A DNA stretch of 64,000 bases from Phocaeicola sartorii JCM 17136 = DSM 21941 (GCF_000614185.1 NZ_BAKM01000022.1:1-64000), one strand, 5' to 3'; shown: positions 1-10,544, counted from the stretch's first letter. Notes: generated by a model not told the origin, from the letters alone. Program-made: numbers and translations.

Positions 1-533
1 TGGATGTTTAACTCATGCCAATGCGTGTACGCCCATTTCTCTTGCTTGGGAGCAGTCATCCCTATCCAGAGCAAATCAGGATTTGCCTTGTTGATAGCTT
101 CGACTATCGCCCGATTCTCCTCTTCCGAGAACTCCGGCTTATAGGGTGGCGAATAGGTTTCCACTTCGATGTTGGGATAATCCACTTTCACACGCTGTTT
201 TATCAATGCCAATACTTTTTCACTGCTGCCCATGAAAAAACATTTTCCTCCGGTAGTATTCAGCTTGTTCATCTCGAACTCGAACAGGTTCCAGCCGGCA
301 ATACGCTCTGTAGGTTTGGATCTTGCATTCAGCCAACGACACGCCTTGACAATACTTGCTCCGTCAGGAATTAACACATCTCCCTGCTGCAAAGCTTCGG
401 CAAAGAGTTTGTCTTTCTGGGCGGTGTTGTAGGAATGGGCGTTGATGGTGTTGATCAGGAGTTTGCCGGAAGGCAAAGTGGTCAGCCCTTGATGGCTTTC
501 CAACAAGGGTAAATTTTTTAACTTCAATAACAT
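1..533 (-). CDS. WecG/TagA/CpsF-family glycosyltransferase, C-terminus cut by window edge
   Basis: Reading down from the ATG at 533, 177 codons are open to the left edge, so the C-terminus is missing. Visible motifs fit the WecG/TagA/CpsF family (GT26), which transfers an N-acetylhexosamine or its uronic acid to a lipid-linked acceptor at the inner membrane: LIPDGASIVKA near residue 53, FFMGSS near residue 96, and GMTAPKQEKWA near residue 162. The full-length family is about 240 residues. It lies 26 bases downstream of a GT4 gene on the same strand and appears to be a late gene of the upxY capsule operon. A GT26 transferase at the end of a Bacteroides capsule operon is common. Family assignment is firm; donor and acceptor are unknown. 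Confidence 0.85.
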   Translation of the reverse strand, partial: MLLKLKNLPLLESHQGLTTLPSGKLLINTINAHSYNTAQKDKLFAEALQQGDVLIPDGASIVKACRWLNARSKPTERIAGWNLFEFEMNKLNTTGGKCFFMGSSEKVLALIKQRVKVDYPNIEVETYSPPYKPEFSEEENRAIVEAINKANPDLLWIGMTAPKQEKWAYTHWHELNI

Positions 534-559
534 GAATATTGTAGTTCTACCTTTAAAAA

Positions 560-1673
560 TTAGTTTTCTTTTTCCTTTTGAGGAAGATTTTGAGATAATA
601 TATCCAGCATCCTGTGCTCAAATCGTTGTAGAGTAAATTCACGACAGAATTTATCATAACCGGCATTTCCCATTTTAACTCTTAATTCCTCATCATCCAA
701 CAACTTCGCAATACAATCAGCCAACGAATACGGATTCTGTTTTTCACAAATCAAGCCATTTTCTCCATCTTTTACAATATCGGGGATGCCGCCTTCATTG
801 GTGGAAATGACTGGCAATTTATATTCCATGGCTTCTAAAATGACCAAAGGGAAACACTCATTCATTGTTGGAAGAATGAATATATCTGCTTGTTGAAAAA
901 AAGTATTTTTTTCTTCTCCTACTTTTCGACCGACATAAGCAACCCTATCATTCAAATCCCGTTTATCCACTTCTTCTGAAAACTGTACAGCATTAATCTC
1001 GGCTGTTTCTCCACCTACATACTGACAATTAAAAAGATACCCTTTTTCTTTCAATATTCTTAACGCATCAAGTAATACAAACACTCCTTTATTTATCAAT
1101 AGATTAGAAAGAAAAAGTAGATAAGGGACTTCGTTTTTCCGTCTTGCTTCAAATTCTCCTTTACGTAAGTTTGGTATACCATTCGGACAAATATACACAT
1201 CTTCTCTTTTTACATACTTGGCTATATCTTTATAAAGATTCTCTGCCAACAGAATTACTTTCAAATTGCTGAAAAAACGTTTATAAAAGAAGTTATAAAC
1301 CCATTTACTCTGATAAGCCGAAACGCCTTTATTGTGATAATGAGCTATAACTTTGCACCCCATACTTTTCAGCATCTGCACTACAATAAAGTCTTTAAAA
1401 AAGGCTTTTCCTCCGGCATTCGGAGTGATATAAACCAATTCGGGACGGATTTCTTTTACAACGTGAGAAATATGCTTTAGAAGAAAGAAATACTTCAACA
1501 GCTTTTTTAAACTTATATGCCCAATATCAGACAAACTTCCTGCTGTAGCTAAATTTATACAAAAACAATCGAAAGAAGAATTTATCAACTCACTTTCTTG
1601 AATGTATTTCCCCATCATGCTGCACCGTGTATAGGAGCGGAAGATGAAGAATAAAAAGAACTCTAAATTTCAT
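560..1673 (-). CDS. GT4 (group 1) glycosyltransferase, frameshifted near the N-terminus
   Basis: A 352-residue frame from 1618 carries a GT-B fold transferase: the donor-binding half has LLFLSNLLINKGVF near residue 168 and the ILPTMNECFPLVILEAME segment with the E-x7-E type pair near residue 250. The frame from 1618 is not the real start. An ATG at 1673 opens MKFRVLFILHLP, and the expected continuation PPIHGAA is found in another frame just before MMGKYIQES. Restoring one base near 1637 and one near 1619 gives a 371-residue protein with the usual GT4 N-terminus. Both missing bases sit at GGC steps. It lies in the capsule operon between a GT2 and the WecG-type gene. The linkage formed is unknown. 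Confidence 0.82.
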
Positions 1674-1703
1674 CTAAAAAATTATATTTCTAAAATCATC
1701 AAA

Positions 1704-2424
1704 TCATCTAGCCCGCCAAAGCACCCATAATATCATCTTCAACCTATACCAAAATTTAACAATAATAGGAACACTAAATCCCGTATCTGAGACATTATAT
1801 CTATGAATACGATGAGCACATAACACATCTTGTTGTATATATAATTGTCCCATTTTTTTTGCTAATAATCCAATAAACATATCATGCTGTGGAACAGTAG
1901 GAATAGGTAAGATACGTTCTAACAAAGGACGTCTAAAAGCCATACTAAAACCATATAATCCAAAATTTCTACACATATAAATAAAAGAATGATTGTCATT
2001 GGGATGAGCACCTATTATACAATCATTTTCGTCAATGAAAACAAAAGAGCAAGCACTACAATCAAAACTCTCTAAAGTATTTAACTGCATATCTATACGA
2101 TTAGGATACCAAATATCATCTTGATCCGAAAGAAAAATATATTCTCCTGTAGCATACATTAAAGCATTCTCAAAATTTTCAGTAGCAGCAAAGATACTTT
2201 TATAAAACTTATGTTGTTTTCCTTTATGATGAATTATTATAATTCGATCATCTTTTATTTTGACTTATTTCTTTTAATGAATTATCTGTTGAACCATCAT
2301 CTGAAATAATCAACTCCAAATCCACATTTGAATGATATTTAAACTCTTGATTTAATATGGAATCGATCTGTCTTTTTATCCAATCCCCTCCATTATAGCT
2401 TGCTAAACAAACTGAAACTTTCAT
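1704..2424 (-). CDS. GT2 family glycosyltransferase, one frameshift
   Basis: The ATG at 2424 starts MKVSVCLASYNGG, a GT-A N-terminus, followed by IISDDGSTDNS (nucleotide-binding DDGS motif). The frame breaks at about 2262-2272 in an A/T-rich run. The downstream frame then carries KSIFAATENFENALMYATG and FLSDQDDIWYP, the DxD metal-binding site in the QDD form typical of rhamnosyl- and hexosyltransferases of this family. Corrected length is about 240 residues, short for GT2 but with the whole catalytic core. The start is 6 bases downstream of the cytidylyltransferase-SDR stop, so the two are cotranscribed. It should add one sugar to the capsule repeat unit on the cytoplasmic face. The break is a single indel; sequencing error is as likely as inactivation. 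Confidence 0.82.
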
Positions 2425-2430
2425 TACAAA

Positions 2431-3802
2431 TTATATTCTTCTCACATCAATAACTTCTCCTGTCAACTCTGAAACTAAGGTATTAATAGAAGCTATTGCA
2501 ACTGACTTTGGATCCAACAAAGTATTTTTAGGCTCTATACCAAAATTTTTCACCCTCATTGGAGTATGTGTACGCTCCGGATTAATGCAATTTACACGAA
2601 TTCCAAATCCCATCCATTCCTCACTTAAAGCTTGTACTAAATTAACAATTGCTGCTTTGGTAGATGAATAAATACTATACATCATACGCCCCTTAGTATA
2701 ACTACTGCTTGTATAAAAAAGTAAAGCCCCACTAGTTTCTTTCAAATACTCAAAAGCTTCTTTTGCTACGTTGATAACTCCCAAATAATTAACGGCAATA
2801 CTTTTCTGAATCACTTCATACTTCATTCCATTGAGTGGTTCTTTAACCAATAATCCAGCAGTACATACAACATAATCAATACGGCCATTTCTTTCTTTTA
2901 TTTCCTTCAAAACAGAACATATTTGATTTACATCTGTCACATCCAAATTATTTTGTGACCGACTAAACGAATAGACAACCGCTCCTAAATTACGTCCTAA
3001 TTTTACCACCTCTTCGCCTATGCCATAACTACCTCCAAACACAACCATAACTTTATTAGGTAATATCCTATTTACCTCAGAATCAAGTTTGTGATTATCA
3101 TTCTGTATAGTTTTTAATTGAAACAATTTATCCAATAAAAATAAATCTTCAACATAAGTAACCTTCATATTAAACACCTCACCTTGCACTACATAAATAG
3201 GTTCATTAGGCAAATATTTACACACAACCCCACAATCATCTGTCGTATGAAATTCAGGATCTTGCAAAGCCAAATCATACGCTTTTTTTATGACACCACG
3301 TTTAAAACATTGGGGGGTTTGACCACAACGTAATTCATTACGCGGTGGAATTTTATGTATACAATTATGATTATTAAGCTGAATAATGGTATCTGTTGCA
3401 TTTATCGCTACATCTACAGCATTATATGTTTTCAGAGCTTCAATACAATCATTAATAATACGGTCATTGACCAAAGGACGGACAGCATCATGAAACAATA
3501 AATTTATATCATCTGAATCATACGCATCAATTGCTGATAAACTCGAATCATAACGTTCCTTTCCTCCATGTAAAATCTTTTTTTACTTTTATATATTGAT
3601 TCTCAACTACAATCTTTTCAACTTCACTTATAAATTCCTCTTTAACAACAATAGCTATTTCATCAATATTCAAATTCCGTTCAAAAACCTCAATTGTATG
3701 TTCTATTATTTTTTTGCCAGCAACTTTTTGAAATTGTTTAGGTAAATCTTTCCCTAATCTAGAGCCTTTGCCTCCTGCCAAAATTACAGCTATAGTTTTC
3801 AT
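2431..3802 (-). CDS. Bifunctional IspD-type cytidylyltransferase / SDR reductase (predicted CDP-ribitol synthesis), one frameshift
   Basis: The N-terminal half is an IspD/TarI-type cytidylyltransferase (VILAGGKGSRLGKDLPKQF at residues 6-24). The C-terminal half is a short-chain dehydrogenase with a Rossmann loop VVFGGSYGIG and a catalytic Ser / YSSTK pair. This order matches the Haemophilus Acs1/Bcs1 enzymes, which reduce ribulose 5-phosphate and activate it as CDP-ribitol. The frame breaks in a T7 run at 3578-3584; removing one base joins the halves (KK-ILHGGKERYDSS) into about 457 residues. The ATG at 3802 overlaps the licD-type stop by ATGA, which decides this start over 3814. Next to a LicD protein, the likely product is CDP-ribitol for polymer decoration. 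The pairing is strong; the exact alditol is inferred. Confidence 0.8.
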
Positions 3803-4629
3803 TTCCAATAACATTTAGATATATGATGTGAAAATTGTTTATCTTTTGATGGAATATCCATATAAGATTTCCCATAGAGTTGTGATAAATAAGTGTCATA
3901 TCCTACTGGAGCACTATAAAATTTTCCTTCAAACTCTACTTTTATTTTATCTGAATATATTGCCTTATTATTTGCTTCCTTTATCCCATAATGGGAAATA
4001 GCAGTAATACCAACAATATGGGCAGAATTAAAATCAAATGTTGAAGCCAATAAATTCCATTTTAACAATATTTTCTGTAACGAATTAATTCCAGCAATTT
4101 CTGTAGCTCGAAATAATAATATACTTATATTTTTCATCATTGTAGACAATAAGGTTTTTCCCTTACCCAATTTATATGTAGCACTTTGCAAGATTTTTCC
4201 TTTTAAAGAAATTGCAGAATAGAATCGTTTTATTTCCTTTGGACAATCAGGTAGTCCATCTATAGGAAAAACATCTACATTTACGCACAACCCTTTTGCA
4301 TACTTTTTTCTAAGATTTTTTTCATACTTCCATGTTCTAATATCCCCAACTGTTGCAAAAGCAAACGGATAATGATTGTCTCTTCTATGGCACATGACTT
4401 TTAAATATTCATGTTCAGGGAATTCTATTAAAAAACGTTCATAATCAGGACGAGGCATCATTATATCAATATCATCATCCCAAGGAATAAAACCTTTATG
4501 ACGCACGGCCCCCAACAAAGTTCCACCACATAAAAAATACGTCAATCCTACGTTTTCACAAAAATTTGAAACAAAATCCAATATATGTAATTCTATTTCT
4601 CTCAGTTCTTTAAGTTCTATCTCTTTCAT
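3799..4629 (-). CDS. LicD/fukutin-family phosphotransferase
   Basis: The protein has 276 residues with the LicD signature FLCGGTLLGAVRHKG and then WDDDIDI at about residues 32-56, the acidic metal-binding motif of this nucleotidyltransferase-fold family. Bacterial LicD transfers phosphocholine to surface sugars; human fukutin and FKRP, in the same family, transfer ribitol phosphate from CDP-ribitol. The downstream gene, translationally coupled by ATGA, encodes a predicted CDP-ribitol synthase, and no choline uptake or activation gene is nearby. Ribitol phosphate (or a related alditol phosphate) is therefore the better guess for the donor. It acts in the cytoplasm on the lipid-linked repeat unit. 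The reading frame is intact. Confidence 0.88.
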   Translation of the reverse strand: MKEIELKELREIELHILDFVSNFCENVGLTYFLCGGTLLGAVRHKGFIPWDDDIDIMMPRPDYERFLIEFPEHEYLKVMCHRRDNHYPFAFATVGDIRTWKYEKNLRKKYAKGLCVNVDVFPIDGLPDCPKEIKRFYSAISLKGKILQSATYKLGKGKTLLSTMMKNISILLFRATEIAGINSLQKILLKWNLLASTFDFNSAHIVGITAISHYGIKEANNKAIYSDKIKVEFEGKFYSAPVGYDTYLSQLYGKSYMDIPSKDKQFSHHISKCYWK

Positions 4630-4668
4630 ACTTCACAATAAATAAGAACTAAATAAAATATATTTCTA

Positions 4669-5858
4669 TTATTTTAATCCTTTAATAACTGCCTCATACA
4701 CTCGTTGCGCACATTGTTTTGCACTAAAGTTAGCTTCTATTTTCTTTGATTCCTCTCCCATTGCTTTTAAATCATGTTTATGAAAAGAAGCCAAGGTATC
4801 AATAATTGTATGCATATTAAATGTATCAAAAACCATTCCGTTTAAATCTTTCTTTACTAATTCAGGATAACATCCATTATATATAGATGTAGCAACAGGC
4901 AATCCACAAGCCATAGCTTCAGGAACGACCAGACTCCAATTATCCTCAATTGTTGGCATTATAAAAACATCTGCAATAGAATAATATTTGTAAACTTGTG
5001 CATAATTTACTTTTCCTAATAAATGAATACTAGATATATTTCCATATTGCAATCTTAAGCTATCATAAAGATAACCATCACCCAATAACATAAGGTTATC
5101 ATCAGGATATGATTTCACATGCTCAACCCATGCCTGAAGAAGGTACTTAACTCCTTTTCTCTCAACCATTTGTCCCGAAAATAAAAAAGCAAGCCTTGCG
5201 TTTGTTGATACTCTTTTTTTAATTTCTTTTTATCCTTATCCGTCATTTGAGCAATAGCAGAAACCAATCCCTCACTATCTGCATTCATTCCTCCAATATG
5301 TATCTTTTCATCATTTACTCCAATAGACTTTAGATACTTTACAGTTTCTGAACCATTTACTAAATATCCAGTTACAAAATAATCTGTCAATTTTCGGTGT
5401 AACACTTTGATCCACCCTGCATTTCTTTCCGTATGCATAGTGCGTTCATAGCCTATATATAATGGTTTTCTTGTAAAAAAAGTATAAAGGACCAATAAAG
5501 GAGTCCATTGAAAAAAACCTTCAGATATTATAATATCTGCTTTTTGCTTTCTTATTAAAGAAAAAAGTCCTTTCGCTATAGGTATTTTTTTACCACCTTG
5601 TTCAGGCGCAAATTCATTGATCTTTTTCGTGAATGTATCATAAACAAGTTCTCCTTCATAAGGTATGGCATTATTTCCCATCACATCCTGAATTTTAAAA
5701 AGTAAATGTTCAAACCCAGGCCTATGATATCGGTTTACAGAGTATAAAACATAAAAATTGCCTTGAAACAATTCGTTTAAATATTTATAAAAAGGTAAAC
5801 GATAATCCAAAAATACAGGATTAGCATACAAAATTTTAGGAGTATTGCTTGTATTCAT
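4669..5858 (-). CDS. GT4 (group 1) glycosyltransferase, one frameshift
   Basis: The chosen start at 5858 gives MNTSNTPKILYANPVFLDYR, a natural GT4 N-terminus. A longer frame from 5933 would overlap the preceding polymerase gene and adds an unrelated lead. The N-terminal acceptor half runs to about residue 225. The frame breaks in an A6 run at 5183-5188 (plus strand), where LLF should continue as LFSGQMVERKGVKYLLQAW. The C-terminal half then shows LGDGYL and FIMPTIEDNWSLVVPEAMAC, the E-x7-E donor-binding segment. Corrected length is about 396 residues. It belongs to the upxY capsule operon between the polymerase and the LicD-type gene. Sugar specificity is unknown. Confidence 0.84.
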
Positions 5859-5887
5859 AAAATATAGTTTTTTTGAGAAAATATCCA

Positions 5888-7189
5888 TTATAATTTCGAA
5901 ATAATTACTCTTTGCTGTTTTTTCTTTCGGCATTCGTGCATATACCTATTAAAATACATAATAAGGATCAAGATGAGCATAATTCCTATTCCCTTTTGAA
6001 AATAAAAACCTCTATATACATTTGAAGCAAAACCTATAGCATATAGATGCACTACAAATAGTAAAAACAGGAAATTACCTATAAATATTTTTTTTGATCT
6101 TAAGATCTTTAAGCAACTTATAAACAACAAAAGACAAATAAACAATCCTCCTATTAGACCAAAGTCCGAAACAAAATCTCCAATATATGTATAAAAAACC
6201 TCCACTCTCCTTCCATTTTTATTCAAATAATATTCATCACGCTCTTTGAACGTTGTATACGTTTTCAAACCTATAAGGCTTTTGAAAAAACATAAATTCA
6301 CATCTCCTTTTGTATTGTGTTCTCCATAATACATTTCATTATTAAATTTGATAGGGCCTTCTGAAGAGTATAATAAAAGAGAGCCCACCATCGTCTTGTC
6401 TTGATTGCTTACATTATACCTAGAAAGTGTTATTATTGAAAAAAACACTAAAAACAATATAGAAAATATAGCGCCTACTTTTCTTATATACTTTATTTGC
6501 TTTTTCGAAAATAAGTTAACCATCATGAAAAAACAACATATATATAGAATTCCCATGATAATTATTATACCTCGCGTCCCACTATTTATTCCACTTAACA
6601 AATAATTAATCAGAACAACCCCTAACCCTATTGTTAATATTTTCCTTTCTTTAGAGAAATAATAAAAAAAAAAGAAAAAGTTGAGGGTAGTCTAAAATAG
6701 ATACTCCACTGATTTAATCTAGCCCCTATATTTGAATATATTGACAATTCTTCACTACGCATTGATTTATACAAATCTGCAAAATCTGTAGTTTGAGTAT
6801 TTGAAAATAATAATACAATGTTCTCAAAAAAAGGTTCTATGGACAGAATTATAATAAAATAAGAAAGAAGAATAAGAAAGTTGTCATTCCCAACCGTAGT
6901 AATTTTTTTTTATTCTTCCATACTTAATAAAAGGATACAAACATAATAAAATACAACTATAAAGATATAAAAAAGGAGCAATCCGTATATGACCAAGCTC
7001 AAACCCCAATTCCACTAAAATAAAATAATAGAAAAATGAACCTATATGAGATATTGTGAACAGAGTCCATACTAAGGTACCAATATTCCATACTTTATAT
7101 CGTAATAGGAATAAAAAAGTTGTAACATAAAGAGTTATATTCAACATTAAAATAAAAAGATCTTCATTCATAATATTATACCATTGCAA
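5888..7189 (-). CDS. wzy: Wzy-type oligosaccharide repeat-unit polymerase, two frameshifts in homopolymers
   Basis: Three consecutive open stretches make one hydrophobic protein of about 433 residues. The first (7189-6884) has several membrane segments. The middle, readable only in a second frame, contains FADLYKSMRSEELSIYSNIGARLN. The last (from about 6660) contains LLSGINSGTRGIIIIMGILY, like the GTR-containing loops of EpsG/Wzy polymerases, then more membrane helices. The joins fall in a T9 run at 6903-6911 and an A10 run at 6664-6673. Position beside wzx in a upxY operon supports repeat-unit polymerisation at the periplasmic face of the inner membrane. ATG at 7171 is an alternative start. 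Wzy proteins diverge strongly, so the call rests on topology, the GTR loop and context. Confidence 0.75.
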
Positions 7190-7323
7190 ATATTACATAG
7201 ATTATAGTACCATGAATACACTCAAATTGGAGCATTCTTCGTTAAAGGATACTTTGGTGTATAAGTACTTAGTGATTATATTTGTCATTACTATTTTAAT
7301 CAAAATGAAAGAACTAGTATATT

Positions 7324-8740
7324 TTATTTCTTTTTTATAGCATCTATTTTTATTGATACGAATTCAAAATTTTCTAAATAAAAAATCAAGAGAAAACCCA
7401 CAAATGTATAAAACAATACGATACCAACATTATCCTCAACACAAGTTACAAACCAACATACTAATACATAAGGAAGTGATTGAAATAATGCCAACAATAA
7501 TTTCCTGGCAACAACATACAAACTAACTATTTGCTTCCGCAAAAAATAAGATGCTGACAGCAATACCGCCACTTCAGCCAAAACCCAAACAATAGCAGAA
7601 CCTTTTGCTGCCCATGTAGGTACCAATAGTATATTGGCTACCATCCCAACACAAGCTCCTATAATAGAATTTATTAAAATGGAACGATCTTTTTTTAAAG
7701 GCATCAATAACTGAACTATTAATATTTGCTCCATACCGATAATTAACACCAATGGCATCACCATACGCATAGGCGTGATCGCTCCCTCATACCCATTACC
7801 TGATATCAGATAAATAATTTCGGGAGCAAAATAAATGGAAAATACAATCAAAGGAATAGAGATCATAAACAACAAATCAAATGATTTGTTAATCAGACGT
7901 TTCACTTCATCCATTCGGTTTTCTGCCACCAACGCACTCATCCGAGGCAACATTACTCCTGTAAACGCTGTAAAAAAAGCTAAAATAATGCCATGTAATT
8001 TAGTTGCTGTTGTATAATATCCTACTTCGGTTACATTGGTGACAAATCCTAAAAAAGTCACATTGAATGAGGTATACATAGAAGTAAGCATTGCATATAT
8101 CCCTAAAATAAAAAAAGAACGCTTATATTCATCCAATACATTTTTTATCCCAGATAAAACGAATGAACTTACGGCTATAAAATATATTAAAGAAGGCATT
8201 AAAAACAACAAGCAACACAGACAAAATATAATATATAGAATAATCTGCCGGATGATGTATGAAAAGAAATACACACGCTACATATATAACCTTTACCAGT
8301 AATGAACGATAGGTGATGTATTTGAATTCCTCAATTCCTCTGTAAAACCATTCTATCAGAAATAAGTTAGCAATAAGCTTACATGCGCCTATCATTATTA
8401 ATGATGCATATTCATTTAATTGAGGAACAAAAATAGAAACCGTCAATAAGCATAGCAACATCAGCAATGTCATACTGGCCATCAAAATCCATAAAGCACT
8501 AAAAACTTTCGACAATCTTAGTACATCCCCCTTAGCCTTGGCTATTTCACGAATCCCCACCACATTGATTCCCATACTGGAGAACAAAATAAAATAATTA
8601 ATAATAGAATCAATAAAATTACAAATCCCAATATTAGTTACCCCTAACACCCGCGAAACGTATGGATATGTCAACATTGGAAATAAAAAGCTAGACACTG
8701 TCAACAAACTACTATATGCAAAATTTTTTTTAATGCCCAT
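7324..8740 (-). CDS. wzx: Wzx flippase (polysaccharide biosynthesis MATE-like), one frameshift
   Basis: The start at 8740 gives MGIKKNFAYSSLLTVSSF and TYPYVSRVLG, the typical start of Bacteroides Wzx proteins of the MOP superfamily. About twelve membrane segments follow over roughly 472 residues once the two frames are joined. The break lies between about 8135 and 8155: the first frame ends after NIFYSRKFIRF, and the second continues with NVLDEYKRSFFILGIYA. Wzx moves the undecaprenyl-linked repeat unit across the inner membrane for Wzy. It is the first sugar-handling gene after upxY in this operon. The exact indel cannot be placed because no homopolymer marks it. Family call is firm. Confidence 0.88.
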
Positions 8741-8865
8741 TACTCCCTAAGACAAGTCTTACATTTAACGTATTAAAAATTTAGTTCATAAAAAATAGGA
8801 AAGAAAACATTTAAGTCTTAACCTATTTTTTAACTCAAAACAAGAAGGACTAATTCATATTCTTA

Positions 8866-9013
8866 GAGCCTGTTTAAATTTTCCTCAATAATAATCTTAT
8901 AGTGGCAGTTTAACCATTTTCTCTGCCAAATCGAATGTCAGCTCATAGTTTCGGCAGAGTCTTTTATTGTAATCATATTCTTTAGTTTTTATGTGAAACA
9001 AAAGAACAAATTA
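8866..9013 (-). mobile_element. Remnant of an IS transposase 3' end
   Basis: Between wzx and upxY, the minus strand at 9010-8897 reads a 38-codon tail ending in a stop: HIKTKEYDYNKRLCRNYELT, then FDLAEKMVKLPL. It looks like the C-terminus of a DDE transposase of the IS4/IS5 type. Just beyond the stop, GAGCCTGTTTAAA at about 8868-8880 (plus strand) resembles an IS terminal repeat. No start and no catalytic part remains, and I see no matching opposite end. The whole 349-base gap between the two capsule genes holds only this remnant; no upxZ-like reading frame is present. The family guess is from the look of the C-terminus and was not searched. Confidence 0.55.
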
Positions 9014-9089
9014 TATTTCACTAATCCTAGTGATTCAACCTGCTTTTAATAACACTGCTCTCCCCCCTCATATCATCTACAATGCCATT

Positions 9090-10186
9090 TCAATGCCCCA
9101 GCCACCGATCATAATCAGCCAACCGGTTGATCAGCTGCTGCTTACTCTTTTTCGGCTTTTCCTCTTTCCTCCACGGATCAATCGCCTCATGCGCCAAATG
9201 ATAATAGATACTGCTATCCGTACAACCATAAAGTGTAACCACAGCAAGCGCACGCGACTGCTCCGCCTTGACTAGAGGAAGCATCGTCTGCATAACGCCA
9301 ACCAGCTTTGCCGCCTCTTCTTCCATACCCAATATAGTATAAGCCGGCAGCAAAATGGCATAAAGCTTGCAACGCATCACATCCGTATCCATCCGGAGAT
9401 TGCCATATTCCTTCAACGCCTTGGCAGCCAAAGAACGATCTTCCTCACTCACCCCCTCCGCACTGTGATAACGCTGAAGAGCACTGTGCAAACCATTCAA
9501 CATACAGTCATTGTCCAGGCGGGTATATACATGCTTGTCCTCATCATTCAAGGCAATTACCTCGTACTCACCCGGCATCACACGCAGCAGCGGAACCCAC
9601 ATCCAGTTCTCCACACATACCATCACATCCTTTCGCCCGACTCCCGGCTGAATGACAACAGTCGCCTCCACCCCCTTAAACCGTCCCTCGGTAATGCGTA
9701 TCCGGTCGCCCTTGCGCAAACCATCCGGCTGGGGTATATAAACAGGAAGTGTATTGGAATAAGAACGGGCCACCCACTGCAAATTCTCCATTGCGGCATC
9801 GGAAAGGTAGGGGAAATACTCCCGCTTCCGTTCCCTCACCCGAGGCAGGAAACTGAGCACAGGAAAACGTTGCATCAGTTGGAAAACATCACGCTCGGAG
9901 GCACGGACAAACACATAGTTGAAGAGTAAAGGACGCTGGGTATTGACGAATTTGCCGTCTATACGCTTCACTTCCTGATAGGAAGGAGCAAAAAAGCCGA
10001 ATGAGGCTCGCCTGCCTGTATGCGCCGGTCCTGCTCCCGTTGCAAACCGCGCACTCCTCCCCGATGGCAATCGGGAAGCGACAACACATACCAACGCACG
10101 GCATTGTTATTCCGCAAAGCTTCCAACGCTTCGGGAGATGCCACAGAACGCTTCGGTTTATCGAACTGATGGAATAGCTTTTTCAT
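9090..10186 (-). CDS. upxY: UpxY-family NusG-like transcription antiterminator, one frameshift
   Basis: UpxY proteins bind RNA polymerase in the leader of their own capsule operon and prevent early termination. The N-terminal NGN domain is visible (VRWYVLSL near residue 30; TQRPLLFNYVFVRASE near residue 105), followed by a KOW-like segment LRKGDRIRITEGRFKGVEA. About 190 helical residues follow, an extension not found in the roughly 170-residue B. fragilis UpxY proteins. The frame breaks in an A6 run at 9990-9995 (plus strand); adding one base joins PHSAF to FAPSYQEVKR and gives about 365 residues. It is the first gene of the minus-strand capsule operon. No UpxZ partner follows. The product should act on the operon from wzx to beyond the left edge. 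Confidence 0.88.
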
Positions 10187-10363
10187 GAGGTTTATCGTCA
10201 GAAATTCACGCTGACCGATACTAGAAGACCATATCAGTACAGTATCTATAACTGACTGATAAATAGCTTTTTACACAGATTTCATTTGGTATTTCTGAAA
10301 TCTTTTATTTGTTGTCTCTTTCGTCCGAAGACGTCTTTTTGTATGCTTTTTATAAACATAACG

Positions 10364-10428
10364 TTGTGCCCTCAAAAAGATCTTCATTCCCTATAGAAAA
10401 GGGATTTAGGAACTTTTTGAGGGCACAA
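10364..10428 (-). promoter_or_regulatory. Perfect 16-bp inverted repeat in the upxY leader
   Basis: TTGTGCCCTCAAAAAG at 10364-10379 is exactly complementary to 10413-10428, with a 33-base loop. It lies just downstream of the predicted start of transcription and about 180 bases before upxY. In the RNA it would form a strong hairpin at the very 5' end. There is no U-run after it, so it is not a plain terminator. It may be an antitermination recruitment or pausing structure, or a relic of an invertible promoter segment; 33 bases is too short for the usual promoter inversion segments of about 170-190 bp. Confidence 0.6.
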
Positions 10429-10456
10429 AGATACACTATAATTGTGTATTACACAA
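10426..10456 (-). promoter_or_regulatory. Promoter of the upxY capsule operon
   Basis: On the minus strand TATCTTTG (10433-10426) matches the Bacteroides -7 box TAnnTTTG. TTG at 10456-10454 lies 20 bases upstream as a -33 element. Between them sits a perfect palindrome ATTGTGTA-T-TACACAAT (10441-10457) that could be an operator or a recombination site. The remaining leader, 10187-10363, holds a second palindrome AAGACGTCTT at 10328-10337 and no gene. Transcription would begin near 10419 and give an untranslated leader of about 230 bases, as usual for upx operons. Confidence 0.65.
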
Positions 10457-10544
10457 TAAAAGCACTTAAAAAATAGGAAAACTTACTTTTGATAAGAAAA
10501 TAAGAGATGGGTATATTTCGTAATCACAATAAAAGATTCAAGTT

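Noticed and set aside
7190-7323. Small open frame between wzx and wzy (MTNIITKYLYTKVSF)
   Set aside because: About 28 codons on the minus strand, no known family; could be a remnant or chance. Not reported as a gene.
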